From Methylobacterium radiodurans (GTDB lineage Bacteria; Pseudomonadota; Alphaproteobacteria; Rhizobiales; Beijerinckiaceae), in NCBI RefSeq assembly GCF_003173735.1, contig NZ_CP029551.1, forward strand, positions 3,124,001 through 3,188,000: 64,000 nt of DNA. Direction: 5' to 3'. This document shows, one piece after another, positions 16,325 to 25,200 of this stretch. Position 1 is the stretch's first letter, and every line of letters begins with the position of its first letter. The translations under genes and the position numbers were made by a program. The notes under the pieces are model-generated. The model saw only the letters and a list, made by a program, of their open reading frames with translations, did no database searches and was not told where the DNA came from.

Positions 16325-18409
16325 ATGCTGAGCCTCAGCTTCACCCCGCTCCTGCCCTGGCCGGTTCTGGCGGGCCTCGGCGTCGTCGTCGCGCTGCTGG
16401 GACTTCTGGCTATCGCGAGCCGCGGCCGGGTCGGGCTGCTGCGCGTGCTGGTGCTGGCCCTGGTGCTCGCCGCGCTCGCCAACCCCGCCCTCGTCCGCGA
16501 GGACCGCGAGCCGGTGAAGGACGTGGCCGCCGTGATCGTCGATCGCTCCGGCTCGCAGAGCCTCGGCGACCGACCGCAGATGACCGATCAGGTCCGGGCC
16601 GAGCTGCAGCGCCGCTTCGGGGCGCTGACCAACATCGAGCCCCGCTTCATCGACGTGCCGGATGCCCGCGAGGGCGACGACGGCACCAAGCTGTTCGCCG
16701 CGCTCGGCCAGGCGCTCGCCGACGTGCCGCCGGAGCGGCTGGCGGGCGTGGTCATGCTCACCGACGGCGTGGTGCACGACATCCCGGCCTCGATGGCCGC
16801 GCTGGGCCTGAAGGCCCCGCTCCACGTCCTCGTCACCGGCCACGCCGACGAGCGCGACCGGCAGATCAAGCTGCTCGAAGCTCCCCGCTTCGGCATCGTC
16901 GGCAAGGACCTGACGGTCCGCGCCGAGGTGATGGAGCGCGGCGGCACCGGCTCGGCGGTGGTCACCGTGCGGCGCGACGGCGAGGAGATCGACCGCCGCT
17001 CGGTCCCGACCGACCGGCCTTTCGCGCTGACTACCCGGATCGAGCACGGCGGCCCGAACGTGGTCGAGATCGAGGTCGAGCCGCTCCCGGGCGAGCTGAC
17101 GACCATCAACAACCGGGCGGTGCTGCCCATCGAGGGCATCCGCGAGAAGCTGCGCGTCCTCCTCGTCTCCGGCGAGCCGCACCAGGGCGAGCGCACCTGG
17201 CGCAACCTGCTGAAATCGGACGCCAACGTCGATCTGGTGCACTTCACCATCCTGCGCCCGCCGGAGAAGCAGGACGGCACGCCGATCTCGGAGCTGTCGC
17301 TGATCGCCTTCCCGACGCGCGAGCTGTTCGTCCAGAAGATCAAGGATTTCGACCTGATCATCTTCGACCGCTACGCCAACCAGAGCGTGCTGCCGCAGGC
17401 CTATTTCGACAACATCGTGCGCTATGTCCGCGAGGGTGGGGCGCTCCTCATCGCGGCGGGTCCGGAATTCGCCGGCGCGGCGAGTCTCGCCCGTACACGC
17501 CTCGCCGGCATCCTGCCGGGCGACCCGAACGGGCGCGTGGTCGAGCGGCCCTACAAGGCGACGCCGACGCAAACAGGCGTGCGCCACCCCGTCACCCGCC
17601 TGCTGCCGGGCGCGCAAGCGGACGGCCCGCCGGCCTGGGGCGACTGGCTGCGCATCGTCGCGGCTCAGACCCGGGCCGGGGTGCAGCCGATCCTCTCGGG
17701 CGCCGACAACCTGCCGCTGCTGGCGCTGAACCGCGAGGACAAGGGCCGGGTGGCGCTCCTTCTCTCCGACCACGCCTGGCTCTGGGCCCGCGGCTACCAG
17801 GAGGGCGGCCCCTATCTCGACCTGCTGCGGCGGCTGGCCCACTGGCTGATGAAGGAGCCGGCGCTGGAGGAGGAGGCCCTCAGGGCGCAGATGACCGGCC
17901 ACGGCCGCGAGGTCCGGGTCGAGCGCCAGACCATGGCGGACACGGCCGAGCCGGTCACCGTGACGGGGCCGACTGGCCGCGAGCGGACGCTGACGCTCAG
18001 CCCCGCCGAGCCGGGCCTGTTCAGCGCCACCTTCGAGGCGCAGGAACTCGGCCTGCACACGCTGCGCTCAGGCAACCTCGTGGCCTTCGTCAGCGTCGGC
18101 CCGGCCAACCCGCGCGAGCTGACGGACGTCTTCAGCGACACCGAGCGTCTGCGCCCCGTCGCGGAGGGCGCCTCCGGCTCGGTGCGCCGGGTGGCGGAGG
18201 CGGGCGCGGTCACCGTGCCGCGCCTGCAGAGCGTGCGCGGCGGACGGCTCGCCGGCGCCGACTGGATCGGCTTCCGCCCGAGCGACAGCGCCATCATCCG
18301 CGGTGTCGAGGTCTACCCGCTGGCGCTCGGCCTCTGGGCGCTCGTCGGGCTCGCAGCCGCGGTGCTGGCGATGTGGCTGGTCGAGGGGCGGCGGGGCCGG
18401 GCCGCCTGA
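16325..18409 (+). CDS. Large membrane protein with VWA-like and amidotransferase-like regions
   Basis: A 694-residue protein and last gene of the MoxR operon. Two membrane segments lie at about residues 10-32 and 38-54, and one at the C-terminus (about 662-685) followed by a basic tail. Between them are a VWA-like region with VDRSGSQS (DxSxS metal site, about residue 71), a beta-rich section, and a class I glutamine-amidotransferase-like domain (about 275-420) containing LIIFDRYANQ and GGALLIAAGPEF. The catalytic Cys of true amidotransferases is not seen. The architecture parallels the Bat proteins and DUF4159 neighbours and suggests an envelope complex remodelled by MoxR. I do not assign a function. 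Confidence 0.82.
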   Translation: MLSLSFTPLLPWPVLAGLGVVVALLGLLAIASRGRVGLLRVLVLALVLAALANPALVREDREPVKDVAAVIVDRSGSQSLGDRPQMTDQVRAELQRRFGALTNIEPRFIDVPDAREGDDGTKLFAALGQALADVPPERLAGVVMLTDGVVHDIPASMAALGLKAPLHVLVTGHADERDRQIKLLEAPRFGIVGKDLTVRAEVMERGGTGSAVVTVRRDGEEIDRRSVPTDRPFALTTRIEHGGPNVVEIEVEPLPGELTTINNRAVLPIEGIREKLRVLLVSGEPHQGERTWRNLLKSDANVDLVHFTILRPPEKQDGTPISELSLIAFPTRELFVQKIKDFDLIIFDRYANQSVLPQAYFDNIVRYVREGGALLIAAGPEFAGAASLARTRLAGILPGDPNGRVVERPYKATPTQTGVRHPVTRLLPGAQADGPPAWGDWLRIVAAQTRAGVQPILSGADNLPLLALNREDKGRVALLLSDHAWLWARGYQEGGPYLDLLRRLAHWLMKEPALEEEALRAQMTGHGREVRVERQTMADTAEPVTVTGPTGRERTLTLSPAEPGLFSATFEAQELGLHTLRSGNLVAFVSVGPANPRELTDVFSDTERLRPVAEGASGSVRRVAEAGAVTVPRLQSVRGGRLAGADWIGFRPSDSAIIRGVEVYPLALGLWALVGLAAAVLAMWLVEGRRGRAA

Positions 18410-18502
18410 GGCCGCACATCCTCAACGAAATCAAGCCGGCTCCTTGAGAATGCTCTAGGTTGCGCCCCAAGCGCGGCCATGCATAGAGTATCGGCGCGCC
18501 GC

Positions 18503-18508
18503 TATAAT
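18503..18508 (+). promoter_or_regulatory. Possible -10 box of the DyP promoter
   Basis: A perfect TATAAT stands out in the GC-rich background, 97 bp before the DyP start. At the expected -35 distance I find no good match, so the assignment rests on the -10 alone. Confidence 0.35.
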
Positions 18509-18605
18509 GATTCGAACCCGCTCTCGACGGAGATGGGCCAGTTCGCAGCGCACAATTCCAGAGTTCTTCTCCAGGCGTCGACTGACACGTCTATCGGAGA
18601 GCGCC

Positions 18606-20141
18606 ATGTCCATGAGCGTTGCCGGTATCACCCCCTCGAACGCCAATGTCCCCAAGCAGAAGGACCCGCATCTTCGCGAATGTGAGATCCAGGGCGACAT
18701 CATCGTCGGCCTGCAGAAGGACGAGGAGGTCTTCGTCTTCTTCAAGATCCTGGACGCCCGCAAGTTCAGGAAGGTCCTGAGGGAGCGATTGACCGATCGC
18801 ATCACGACCACCAGCAGCGCCCTCGCCCGCGAGCTCCAGGTGAAGGCCTACAAGCGGGAAGGGCATCGCCACCGGCTGCCGCTGATCGGCATCAACATCG
18901 GCTTCACGCATGCGGGGCTGGAGACGCTGCTGGGCGCTGCCAAGTGCACCGGCATGGATCCGTCCTTCATGGCCGGCGCCGCCGCGCAGGCCGCGGCGCT
19001 CTCCGATCCCGTCGACGCGAACGGCAACCCCGTCTGGAAGCCGGCCTTCGCCAGCGACACGATCCACGGCGTCCTGCTCGTGGCGGGGCCCGCACGCGAG
19101 GTCGGGCAGCCCGGTCCGGCCGAGACGGAGGCCAGCGCGATCGTCGCGCTCTTCGGCAACGCCGTCGCGGTGGTCGACCGCGAGACCGGGATCACGCGCC
19201 CGCAGCGCGGCCACGAGCATTTCGGCTTCCTGGACGGTATCTCGAATCCGGGCGTCCGCGGCATCACCCCCCGGACGAACCCGGAGAACCCGAACCAGGG
19301 CGTCCCCGGCCAGGACCTGCTCTGGCCCGGCGCCTTCGTGTTCGGCTATCCGGGGCAGGATCCCGACAAGCCCTTCGAGGAGCCCGGACCCGAGCCGCAC
19401 CTGCCCCATCCCTGGATGCGCGACGGCTCCTACATGGTGTTCCGGCGCCTGAACCAGCGCGTGCCGGAGTTCCATGCCTTCCTCGACGCGCAGGCCGCGG
19501 CGCTCGGCACAGACCCGGCGCTGCTCGGTGCCCGCATGGTCGGGCGCTGGCAGAGCGGCGCGCCCGTCATGCTTGCGCCGCTGCAGGACGACCCGCTGCT
19601 CGGGGCCGACCCGGCGCGCAACAACGCCTTCGAGTTCTCCCAGGACAAGGCGCAGCGGCGCTGCCCCTACGGCGCGCATATCCGCAAGACCTACCCGCGC
19701 GACGACCTGAAGGATCCGGGAACGCTCGGCCTGAAGGACCCGGAGGGCTTCGTCCAGGCCCACCGCATCATGCGCCAGGGCATCCCCTTCGGGCCGGAGG
19801 TCGACGAGGCGACGGAGGAGACGACGACCGTGCAGGAACGGGGCCTGATGTTCGTCTGCTATCAGACCTCGATCGTCGAGCAGTTCGAGTTCATCCAGAA
19901 GGACTGGTCGAACGCCCCAAGCTTCCCGCCCGCCAAGATGCGCCCCGGGGGCGGCGCCGTCACCCCCGGCCATGACCCGATCATCGGGCAGGCCGGCGGC
20001 CCGCGGCAGATGGACGAGCCGCTGCCGAACTACCCGACCGGCTCGGTCCGCTCGACGCTCGACATGCCGGAACCCTTCGTGGTGCCGACCGCCGCCGGCT
20101 ACTTCTTCATGCCGTCCCTGACGGCCCTGAAAACGATGTAG
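18606..20141 (+). CDS. DyP-type heme peroxidase
   Basis: A 511-residue dye-decolorizing peroxidase. The signature GFLDGIS holds the distal Asp, and the proximal heme ligand is expected in CPYGAHIRKTYPRDD, which also carries the conserved Arg. It belongs to the longer DyP classes, with a large insert compared with EfeB/YfeX-type enzymes. No Tat or Sec signal is visible, and no encapsulin gene or targeting tail is nearby, so it is probably cytoplasmic. ATG at 18606 follows GGAGAG; MSMSV could also start at the second Met. The gene stands alone, after the MoxR operon and convergent with a serine hydrolase. It probably oxidises bulky phenolic or dye-like compounds with peroxide; the natural substrate is unknown. 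Confidence 0.95.
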   Translation: MSMSVAGITPSNANVPKQKDPHLRECEIQGDIIVGLQKDEEVFVFFKILDARKFRKVLRERLTDRITTTSSALARELQVKAYKREGHRHRLPLIGINIGFTHAGLETLLGAAKCTGMDPSFMAGAAAQAAALSDPVDANGNPVWKPAFASDTIHGVLLVAGPAREVGQPGPAETEASAIVALFGNAVAVVDRETGITRPQRGHEHFGFLDGISNPGVRGITPRTNPENPNQGVPGQDLLWPGAFVFGYPGQDPDKPFEEPGPEPHLPHPWMRDGSYMVFRRLNQRVPEFHAFLDAQAAALGTDPALLGARMVGRWQSGAPVMLAPLQDDPLLGADPARNNAFEFSQDKAQRRCPYGAHIRKTYPRDDLKDPGTLGLKDPEGFVQAHRIMRQGIPFGPEVDEATEETTTVQERGLMFVCYQTSIVEQFEFIQKDWSNAPSFPPAKMRPGGGAVTPGHDPIIGQAGGPRQMDEPLPNYPTGSVRSTLDMPEPFVVPTAAGYFFMPSLTALKTM

Positions 20142-20186
20142 CCGGCTCGATCGAACCCCGCGCAGGCGGGAGCCGGGCTCCGGGCA

Positions 20187-21479
20187 TCACTTCGTCATCG
20201 CGCCGTACACCATCTGGCGCAGGATCGCGTAGTAGTGCCCGCGCAGGCTCGGCGCCTGGAACATCGCCACCACCACGAGGCGCTCGGCCGGGTCGATCAT
20301 GTAGCGCGGGCCGGTGATGCCGCCCCAGTAGACGTCGCCGGCCGCGCCCGGCGTGGCGTGCGGTCCCGTGGCGAGGCGGACCGGGTTCACGAGGCTCCAG
20401 CCGTAGCCCGGATCGACGTTGTTGCGCGGTCCCCGGATCCCGTTGAGGTGGTCGCTGTGCAGCATCAGGCGCACGGTCTGGGGCGCGAGGAGCCGCACCC
20501 CGTCGATCGCGCCGCCGTTGGCGAGCATCTGCAGGAGCCGCCCGACATCGCCCGCCGTGGAGGCGAGGCCGGCCCCGCCCGAGAAGCGCTTGGGGGCCTT
20601 GCGCAGGTCGAGCCAGGGGTAGACCCAGGCGAGCGGGTCCTTCTCGAGGATCTGCCGCGAGGGTTCGGCGAGGCGCGCGGCGCGGGCCTCGTCCACCTGC
20701 CAGACGGTGTCCTCCAACCCGAGCGGCTGCAGCACCTGCTCGGCCACGATCCGGTCGAGCGGCTTGCCCTCGATCCGCTCCAGGAGGTGCCCGAGCACGT
20801 CGGTGGCGATGGAGTACTCGAAGGTCGAGCCGGGCTGGTAGAGCAGGGGCTGCTGCGCGAGCTTGGCCAGCATCTCCTCGCCGGTGAGGTCGTAGAGCCC
20901 TTCGAGGTTCTGCTCGCGCTGGTTGCGGCGCACCGCGTTGGCCGGCCCGATCCACCAGTAGGTGAAGCCGGCGGTGTGCCGCATCAGGTCGTGGATCGTG
21001 GGCGCGCGCTGGGGCGCCACGGGCGACGGGGCGTCCCCCTCGGTGGCGATCTCGGAGCCGGCGAAGACCTTCAGCGCCTTGAGTTCCGGCAGGTAGGCCG
21101 CGACCGGGTCCGCGAGCTTGAAACGGCCCTGCTCGTAAAGGCGCATGGCGGCCGTGGTCACGAAGAGCTTCGTGGTCGAGGCGATGCGGTGGATGCTGTC
21201 CGTGCGCATCGGCGTGCCGGGCGTCTGCTCGCCGAAGGCTTGGGCGAGCACGGGGCGGCCGTCGCGCAGGACGAGCAGCACCATGCCGGGGATCTTGCCC
21301 GCGGCGACATCCCGCTGCACGAAGTCGGCGATGGCCTCCAACCGCGCGGCGTCGAACCCGGCCTGCACGGCCTCGATGCCCTGCGGCGGCTGGAACGCTG
21401 TGGCGGGCCCGATCCGGGCGGTCGCGAGGCCGAGTCCGACGAGGCCGGCCGCGAGCCCGCGCAGCATGGTCTGACGCAT
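20187..21479 (-). CDS. Exported serine hydrolase, beta-lactamase/EstB type
   Basis: A 430-residue protein of the class C beta-lactamase-like esterase family. The nucleophile and general base are Ser101 and Lys104 in ASTTKLF; the second conserved Tyr is in FEYSIATDVLG. A Sec signal peptide covers about residues 1-28 (ends near ATAF), so it acts in the periplasm. ATG at 21479 follows a strong GAGGGAGAGGG. Such proteins act as carboxylesterases, D-amino-acid peptidases or peptidoglycan-modifying enzymes and seldom as true beta-lactamases. Nothing nearby points to a substrate. It is convergent with the DyP gene 45 bp away. Confidence 0.93.
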   Translation of the reverse strand: MRQTMLRGLAAGLVGLGLATARIGPATAFQPPQGIEAVQAGFDAARLEAIADFVQRDVAAGKIPGMVLLVLRDGRPVLAQAFGEQTPGTPMRTDSIHRIASTTKLFVTTAAMRLYEQGRFKLADPVAAYLPELKALKVFAGSEIATEGDAPSPVAPQRAPTIHDLMRHTAGFTYWWIGPANAVRRNQREQNLEGLYDLTGEEMLAKLAQQPLLYQPGSTFEYSIATDVLGHLLERIEGKPLDRIVAEQVLQPLGLEDTVWQVDEARAARLAEPSRQILEKDPLAWVYPWLDLRKAPKRFSGGAGLASTAGDVGRLLQMLANGGAIDGVRLLAPQTVRLMLHSDHLNGIRGPRNNVDPGYGWSLVNPVRLATGPHATPGAAGDVYWGGITGPRYMIDPAERLVVVAMFQAPSLRGHYYAILRQMVYGAMTK

Positions 21480-21659
21480 GTCCCTCTCCCTCACGGGCAC
21501 CGTCTTGGCGCGATGCCTGACGAGGGGGCGGCCTCGGGACGCGCCCGGGCACTCCCCCTCCCGCATCAGGTAGCCCGCGGCGCGTCGAGCTGCCAAGTCC
21601 GGAACCGAGGTGGACCGGGATCGCCTTCGCGATGCTGGGCCATCCGGCCGGGTGCGCGA

Positions 21660-22166
21660 TCAGGCCGCCAGCACCGTGCCGGAGACGCGCGCAGCGAAAC
21701 CCTCGGCCAGTTCGAGCCAGAGGAAGCGGGCCGGATCGACCGGTCCCGGCAGGACGAGGCGCCCGGACGGCACGGGGACGAAGCCGAAGCGGGCGTAGAA
21801 GGGGGCGTCGCCCACTAGGATCACCAGCCCCTCGCCGGCCGCTTTCGCGGCGTCCAGGCAGGCCCGCATCAGGCTGGAGCCGACGCCGCGCCCCTCGAAG
21901 CTCGGATCAACCGCGAGCGGCCCGAGCGCCAGGAAGGCCGGGCCGTCCGCCCGCACGGCGTTCATCCGCACCGAGCCCGCCAGGAACCCGCCGACCGAGG
22001 CCGTGACGCTGAGATCCGCCCGGTGGCCGACGCCCTCGCGCAGCCGGTAGGCGGTGCGGGCGTAGCGGCCCGGCCCGAAGGCACGGGCGTGCAGGCGCCC
22101 GATCGCCCCGTCGTCGTCGGGATGCTCGGGCCGGATGACGAGGGAGAGGGCGGACACGCTGGGCAC
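21660..22166 (-). CDS. GNAT family N-acetyltransferase
   Basis: A 168-residue acetyltransferase. The acetyl-CoA-binding core is clear: LGPLAVDPSFEGRGVGSSLM (motif A with the R/Q-x-x-G-x-G/A loop GRGVGS) and, downstream, FYARFGFVPVPSG. The family resembles YhbS-type GNATs acting on small molecules or proteins. The start is uncertain between GTG 22166 and GTG 22157; the former has a closer GGAG. It lies 50 bp downstream of yejB on the same strand, exactly where yejE would normally sit, so it may be a later arrival in this operon. Substrate unknown. Confidence 0.88.
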   Translation of the reverse strand: MPSVSALSLVIRPEHPDDDGAIGRLHARAFGPGRYARTAYRLREGVGHRADLSVTASVGGFLAGSVRMNAVRADGPAFLALGPLAVDPSFEGRGVGSSLMRACLDAAKAAGEGLVILVGDAPFYARFGFVPVPSGRLVLPGPVDPARFLWLELAEGFAARVSGTVLAA

Positions 22167-22216
22167 GGACTCCGGGACAGGCCGGCGCGGTAGCAGCGCC
22201 GGGCTCGCGGAGCAAA

Positions 22217-23317
22217 TCAGGTCTGGCGCGCGGAGAAATCGATGCGCGGGTCGATCCAGACGTAGATCAGGTCGGACAGCAGGTTCACCGCCAGCCCGAG
22301 CAGCGAGAAGATGTAGAGGGTGGCGAAGACCACCGGGTAGTCGCGCCCCGTGATCGACCGGAAGGAGAGTTCGCCTAAGCCGTCCAGGCTGAAGATCGTC
22401 TCGATCAGCAGCGAGCCGGTGAAGAAGGCCGAGATGAAGGCGCCGGGAAAGCCCGCGATCACGATCAGCATCGCGTTGCGGAAGACGTGGCCGTAGAGCA
22501 CCCGGCGTTCGGAGAGGCCCTTCATCCGGGCGGTGAGCACGTACTGCTTGCGGATCTCGTCGAGGAAGGAGTTCTTGGTCAGAAGCGTCGCGGTGGCGAA
22601 GGCGCCGATCACCAGCGCGGTCAGCGGCAGGGCCATGTGCCAGGCGTAGTCCGTGACCTTGTGCCAGGGCGAGAAGGTCTCCCAGCCCTCGCTGACGAGG
22701 CCGCGGAGCGGGAAGAGCTGGAAGAAGGAGCCGCCCGCGAACAGGATGATCAGCATCAGCCCGAACATGAAGCCCGGCACCGCGTAGCCGATGATGACCA
22801 CGAAGGAGGTCCAGCGGTCGAAACGGGTCCCGTCGCGCACCGCCTTGGCGATGCCGAGCGGGATCGAGATCGCGTAGGACAAGAGCGTCATCCAGAGTCC
22901 CAGCGAGACCGAGACCGGCAGCCGCTCGCGGATCAGCTCGATAACGGTGACATCGCGAAAATAGCTGCGCCCGAAATCGAACCGGGCGTAGTCCCAGATC
23001 ATCTTCAGGAAGCGCTCGTAGGCCGGCTTGTCGAAGCCGTACTGCTTCTCGAGCTTCGCGATGAAGTCGGGGCTCAAGCCTTGCGCACCCCGGTACTTGG
23101 AGGTGTTCTCCGCGCCGCCCGCGCGCCCCGCTCCCCCGAAATCGCCCGACCCGCCGGTGACGCGCGACATGGCGGCATCGCCCTGGCCCTGGAGCTGGGC
23201 GATCACCCGCTCCACGGGACCGCCGGGGGCGAACTGCACGATCACGAAGGTGATGAGCAGGATGCCGAGCACGGTCGGCACCATCAGGGCGACGCGGCGC
23301 AGGATGTAGCCGAGCAT
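22217..23317 (-). CDS. yejB: ABC transporter permease YejB
   Basis: A 366-residue inner-membrane permease of the peptide/nickel type, closest to YejB of the microcin C / oligopeptide importer. Six membrane segments can be drawn, starting with the typical YILRRVALMVPTVLGI and ending with the WIDPRIDFS tail. The cytoplasmic EAA-like loop that contacts the ATPase reads RKQYVLTARMKGLSERRVLYGHVFRNA. A Gly-rich insert of about 30 residues (near 50-75) follows the first periplasmic loop start. It begins nine bases after the second binding protein. The partner permease YejE and the ATPase YejF are not encoded next to it. Confidence 0.95.
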   Translation of the reverse strand: MLGYILRRVALMVPTVLGILLITFVIVQFAPGGPVERVIAQLQGQGDAAMSRVTGGSGDFGGAGRAGGAENTSKYRGAQGLSPDFIAKLEKQYGFDKPAYERFLKMIWDYARFDFGRSYFRDVTVIELIRERLPVSVSLGLWMTLLSYAISIPLGIAKAVRDGTRFDRWTSFVVIIGYAVPGFMFGLMLIILFAGGSFFQLFPLRGLVSEGWETFSPWHKVTDYAWHMALPLTALVIGAFATATLLTKNSFLDEIRKQYVLTARMKGLSERRVLYGHVFRNAMLIVIAGFPGAFISAFFTGSLLIETIFSLDGLGELSFRSITGRDYPVVFATLYIFSLLGLAVNLLSDLIYVWIDPRIDFSARQT

Positions 23318-23326
23318 CAGGATCCC

Positions 23327-25200
23327 CTAAGGCGTGGCGCCACGGGCCTCGGACCACCAGGTCGCGGGGGCGCCGAGGTCGTAGTCCGGCCCTGCCTCGG
23401 GCCGGCCGAACCCCTCCCAGACCGCGAGGCGGTGGACGCCCGAATACCACATCGGCACCCAGTAGCGGCCGGCCCGCAGCACCCGGTCGAGCGCGCGCGC
23501 GGCGTGGCGCAGCGCGTCGCGCGAGGTCGCGCCCGCGACCGCGTCGAGGAGCGCGTCGACCGCGGGGTCGCCGATGCCGGCGAGGTTGTTCGAGCCCTTC
23601 ACGCCGGCCGCGCGGGAACCGTACATCTGGCGCAGCTCCGCGCCGGGCGTGATGCCCGAGGAGAAACGGCGCGAGGTGACGTCGAAGTCGAAGTCGTTGA
23701 CGCGCGCCTGGTACTGCGAGGGATCGACGTTGCGGATGGCGGCGCGGATCCCCAGGAGGCCGAGATTGCGGATGAAGGCCTGGGTGTGGGGCTCCAGGCT
23801 CGGGTCAAAGTCGAGGAACTCGATCGCGAAGGGCTTCTCGTCCGGCAGGAGGAGGCCACCGCCCGCGCGGGTGCAGCCGGCCTCGCGCAGCAGCGCGTCG
23901 GCGCGGCGCAGGAGGACCCGGTCCTGGCCCGAGCCGTCGGCGACGGGGGGCTCCAGGGCTCGCCGAAGACCTCGGCCGGCAGCCGGTCGCGCAGGGGCTC
24001 CAGCAGCGCCATCTCCTCGGGGGAGGGCGGCCCCTCCGCCTTCAGGTCGGAATTCTCGAAGAACGAGACGGTGCGCGCGTAGGCGCCGAACATCAGGTTC
24101 CTGTTCATCCAGGGGAAGTCGAGGCAGAGGTTCACCGCCTCGCGGATCTTCGGGTCGCGGAACTGCGGCCGGCGGGTGTTCAGCCACCAGCCCTGCGTGC
24201 CCGAGGGGCGCCGGTCCGGCACGGTGAAGCGGCGCACCCGGCCCTCGGTGACCGCCGGGAAGTCGTAGGCGTTGGCCCAGAGCCGCGCGACGAACTCCTC
24301 GCGGAAGGTGTAGGCCCGGCCCTTGAAGGCCTCCATGGCGACGTTGCGATCGCGAAAATACTCGAACCGGATCTCGTCGAAATTGTTTTGGCCGACATTC
24401 ACGGGCAGGTCCGCCGCCCAGTAATCCGCGACCCGCTCCAGGCCGATGGCGCGGCCGGCATCGACGCGGGCGACCCGGTAGGGGCCCGAGCCCAGGATCG
24501 GCTCCATGGTGGAGGCCTCGAAGTCTCGAGTCCCCCACCACGCCCGGGAGAAGATCGGCAGCTGCGCCACGGTGAGCGGCAGGTCGCGGGCGCGGCCGGG
24601 CTTGAACCGCACCACCAGCACCCCGTCATCCTCGGCCGTGGCCTCGGTCATGTCGCGGATCTCCTGGGAGATCGCCGGGTGCCCCCGGTCGCGAAGCGTG
24701 GTGAGCGAGAAGGCGGCGTCGTGGGCCGTGAGCCGCGTGCCGTCGTGGAAGCGTGCCTGGGGACGCAGCCGGAAGGTGTAGGTCAGCCCGTCCGCGCTCG
24801 CCGCCACCGAGCGGGCCACGAGGCCGTAGAGGGCGTCCGGCTCGTCGAACGCCCGCACCATCAGGCTGTCGAAGGTGCGCTCGATGCCGGCCGCGCCGTC
24901 GCCGCGCAGCACGTAGGGGTTGAGCGTGTTGAAGCTGCCGAAGGCCTGGTTGCCGAAGGTCTGGGAGAGCAACGAGGAGAAGCGCCCGCCCTTGGGCGCC
25001 TCCGGGTTGACGTAGGCGAACCGGGCGAAGTCGGCCGGGTATCTCAGCTCGCCGAAGCTCGACATCCCGTGCCGCTCGGGCGTCCCGCCGACCGCGATCG
25101 CGGGCACGGCCGGAACGCCGGGCGCCGGATCGGCCCTGACGCCGCGCGGCAGCAGCGCCAGCGCGCCGGCACCCAGCAGGATGCGGCGGGTCGGCCGCAT
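23327..25200 (-). pseudogene. Second YejA-type substrate-binding protein, frameshifted
   Basis: A YejA paralogue of the oligopeptide-binding SBP_bac_5 family. The N-terminal two thirds read in one frame from ATG 25200 (Tat-like twin-Arg start MRPTRRILLG, then GELRYPADFARFAYVNPEAP) down to VFGEPWSPP. The C-terminal third, from about DGSGQDRVLLRRADALL to GAPATWWSEARG, reads in another frame. The switch falls at a run of six G (23945-23950). Adding one base restores an uninterrupted protein of 624 residues, as expected for the family. Either the gene is truly broken or the run was miscounted in sequencing. The ATG overlaps the stop of the first binding protein (TGATG), so the pair is translationally coupled. 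Confidence 0.88.

Noticed and set aside
18503..18530. GATTCGAACCCGC, resembling the T-arm of a reversed tRNA
   Set aside because: The flanking bases do not form a T-stem and no acceptor or anticodon arm can be drawn.
20142..20186. Hairpin between DyP and serine hydrolase genes
   Set aside because: Only a five-base GGCTC/GAGCC match with a long loop; too weak to call.
23940..23955. Programmed frameshift in the YejA paralogue
   Set aside because: Substrate-binding proteins are not known to use frameshifting, and I see no stimulatory structure; gene decay or sequencing error is simpler.
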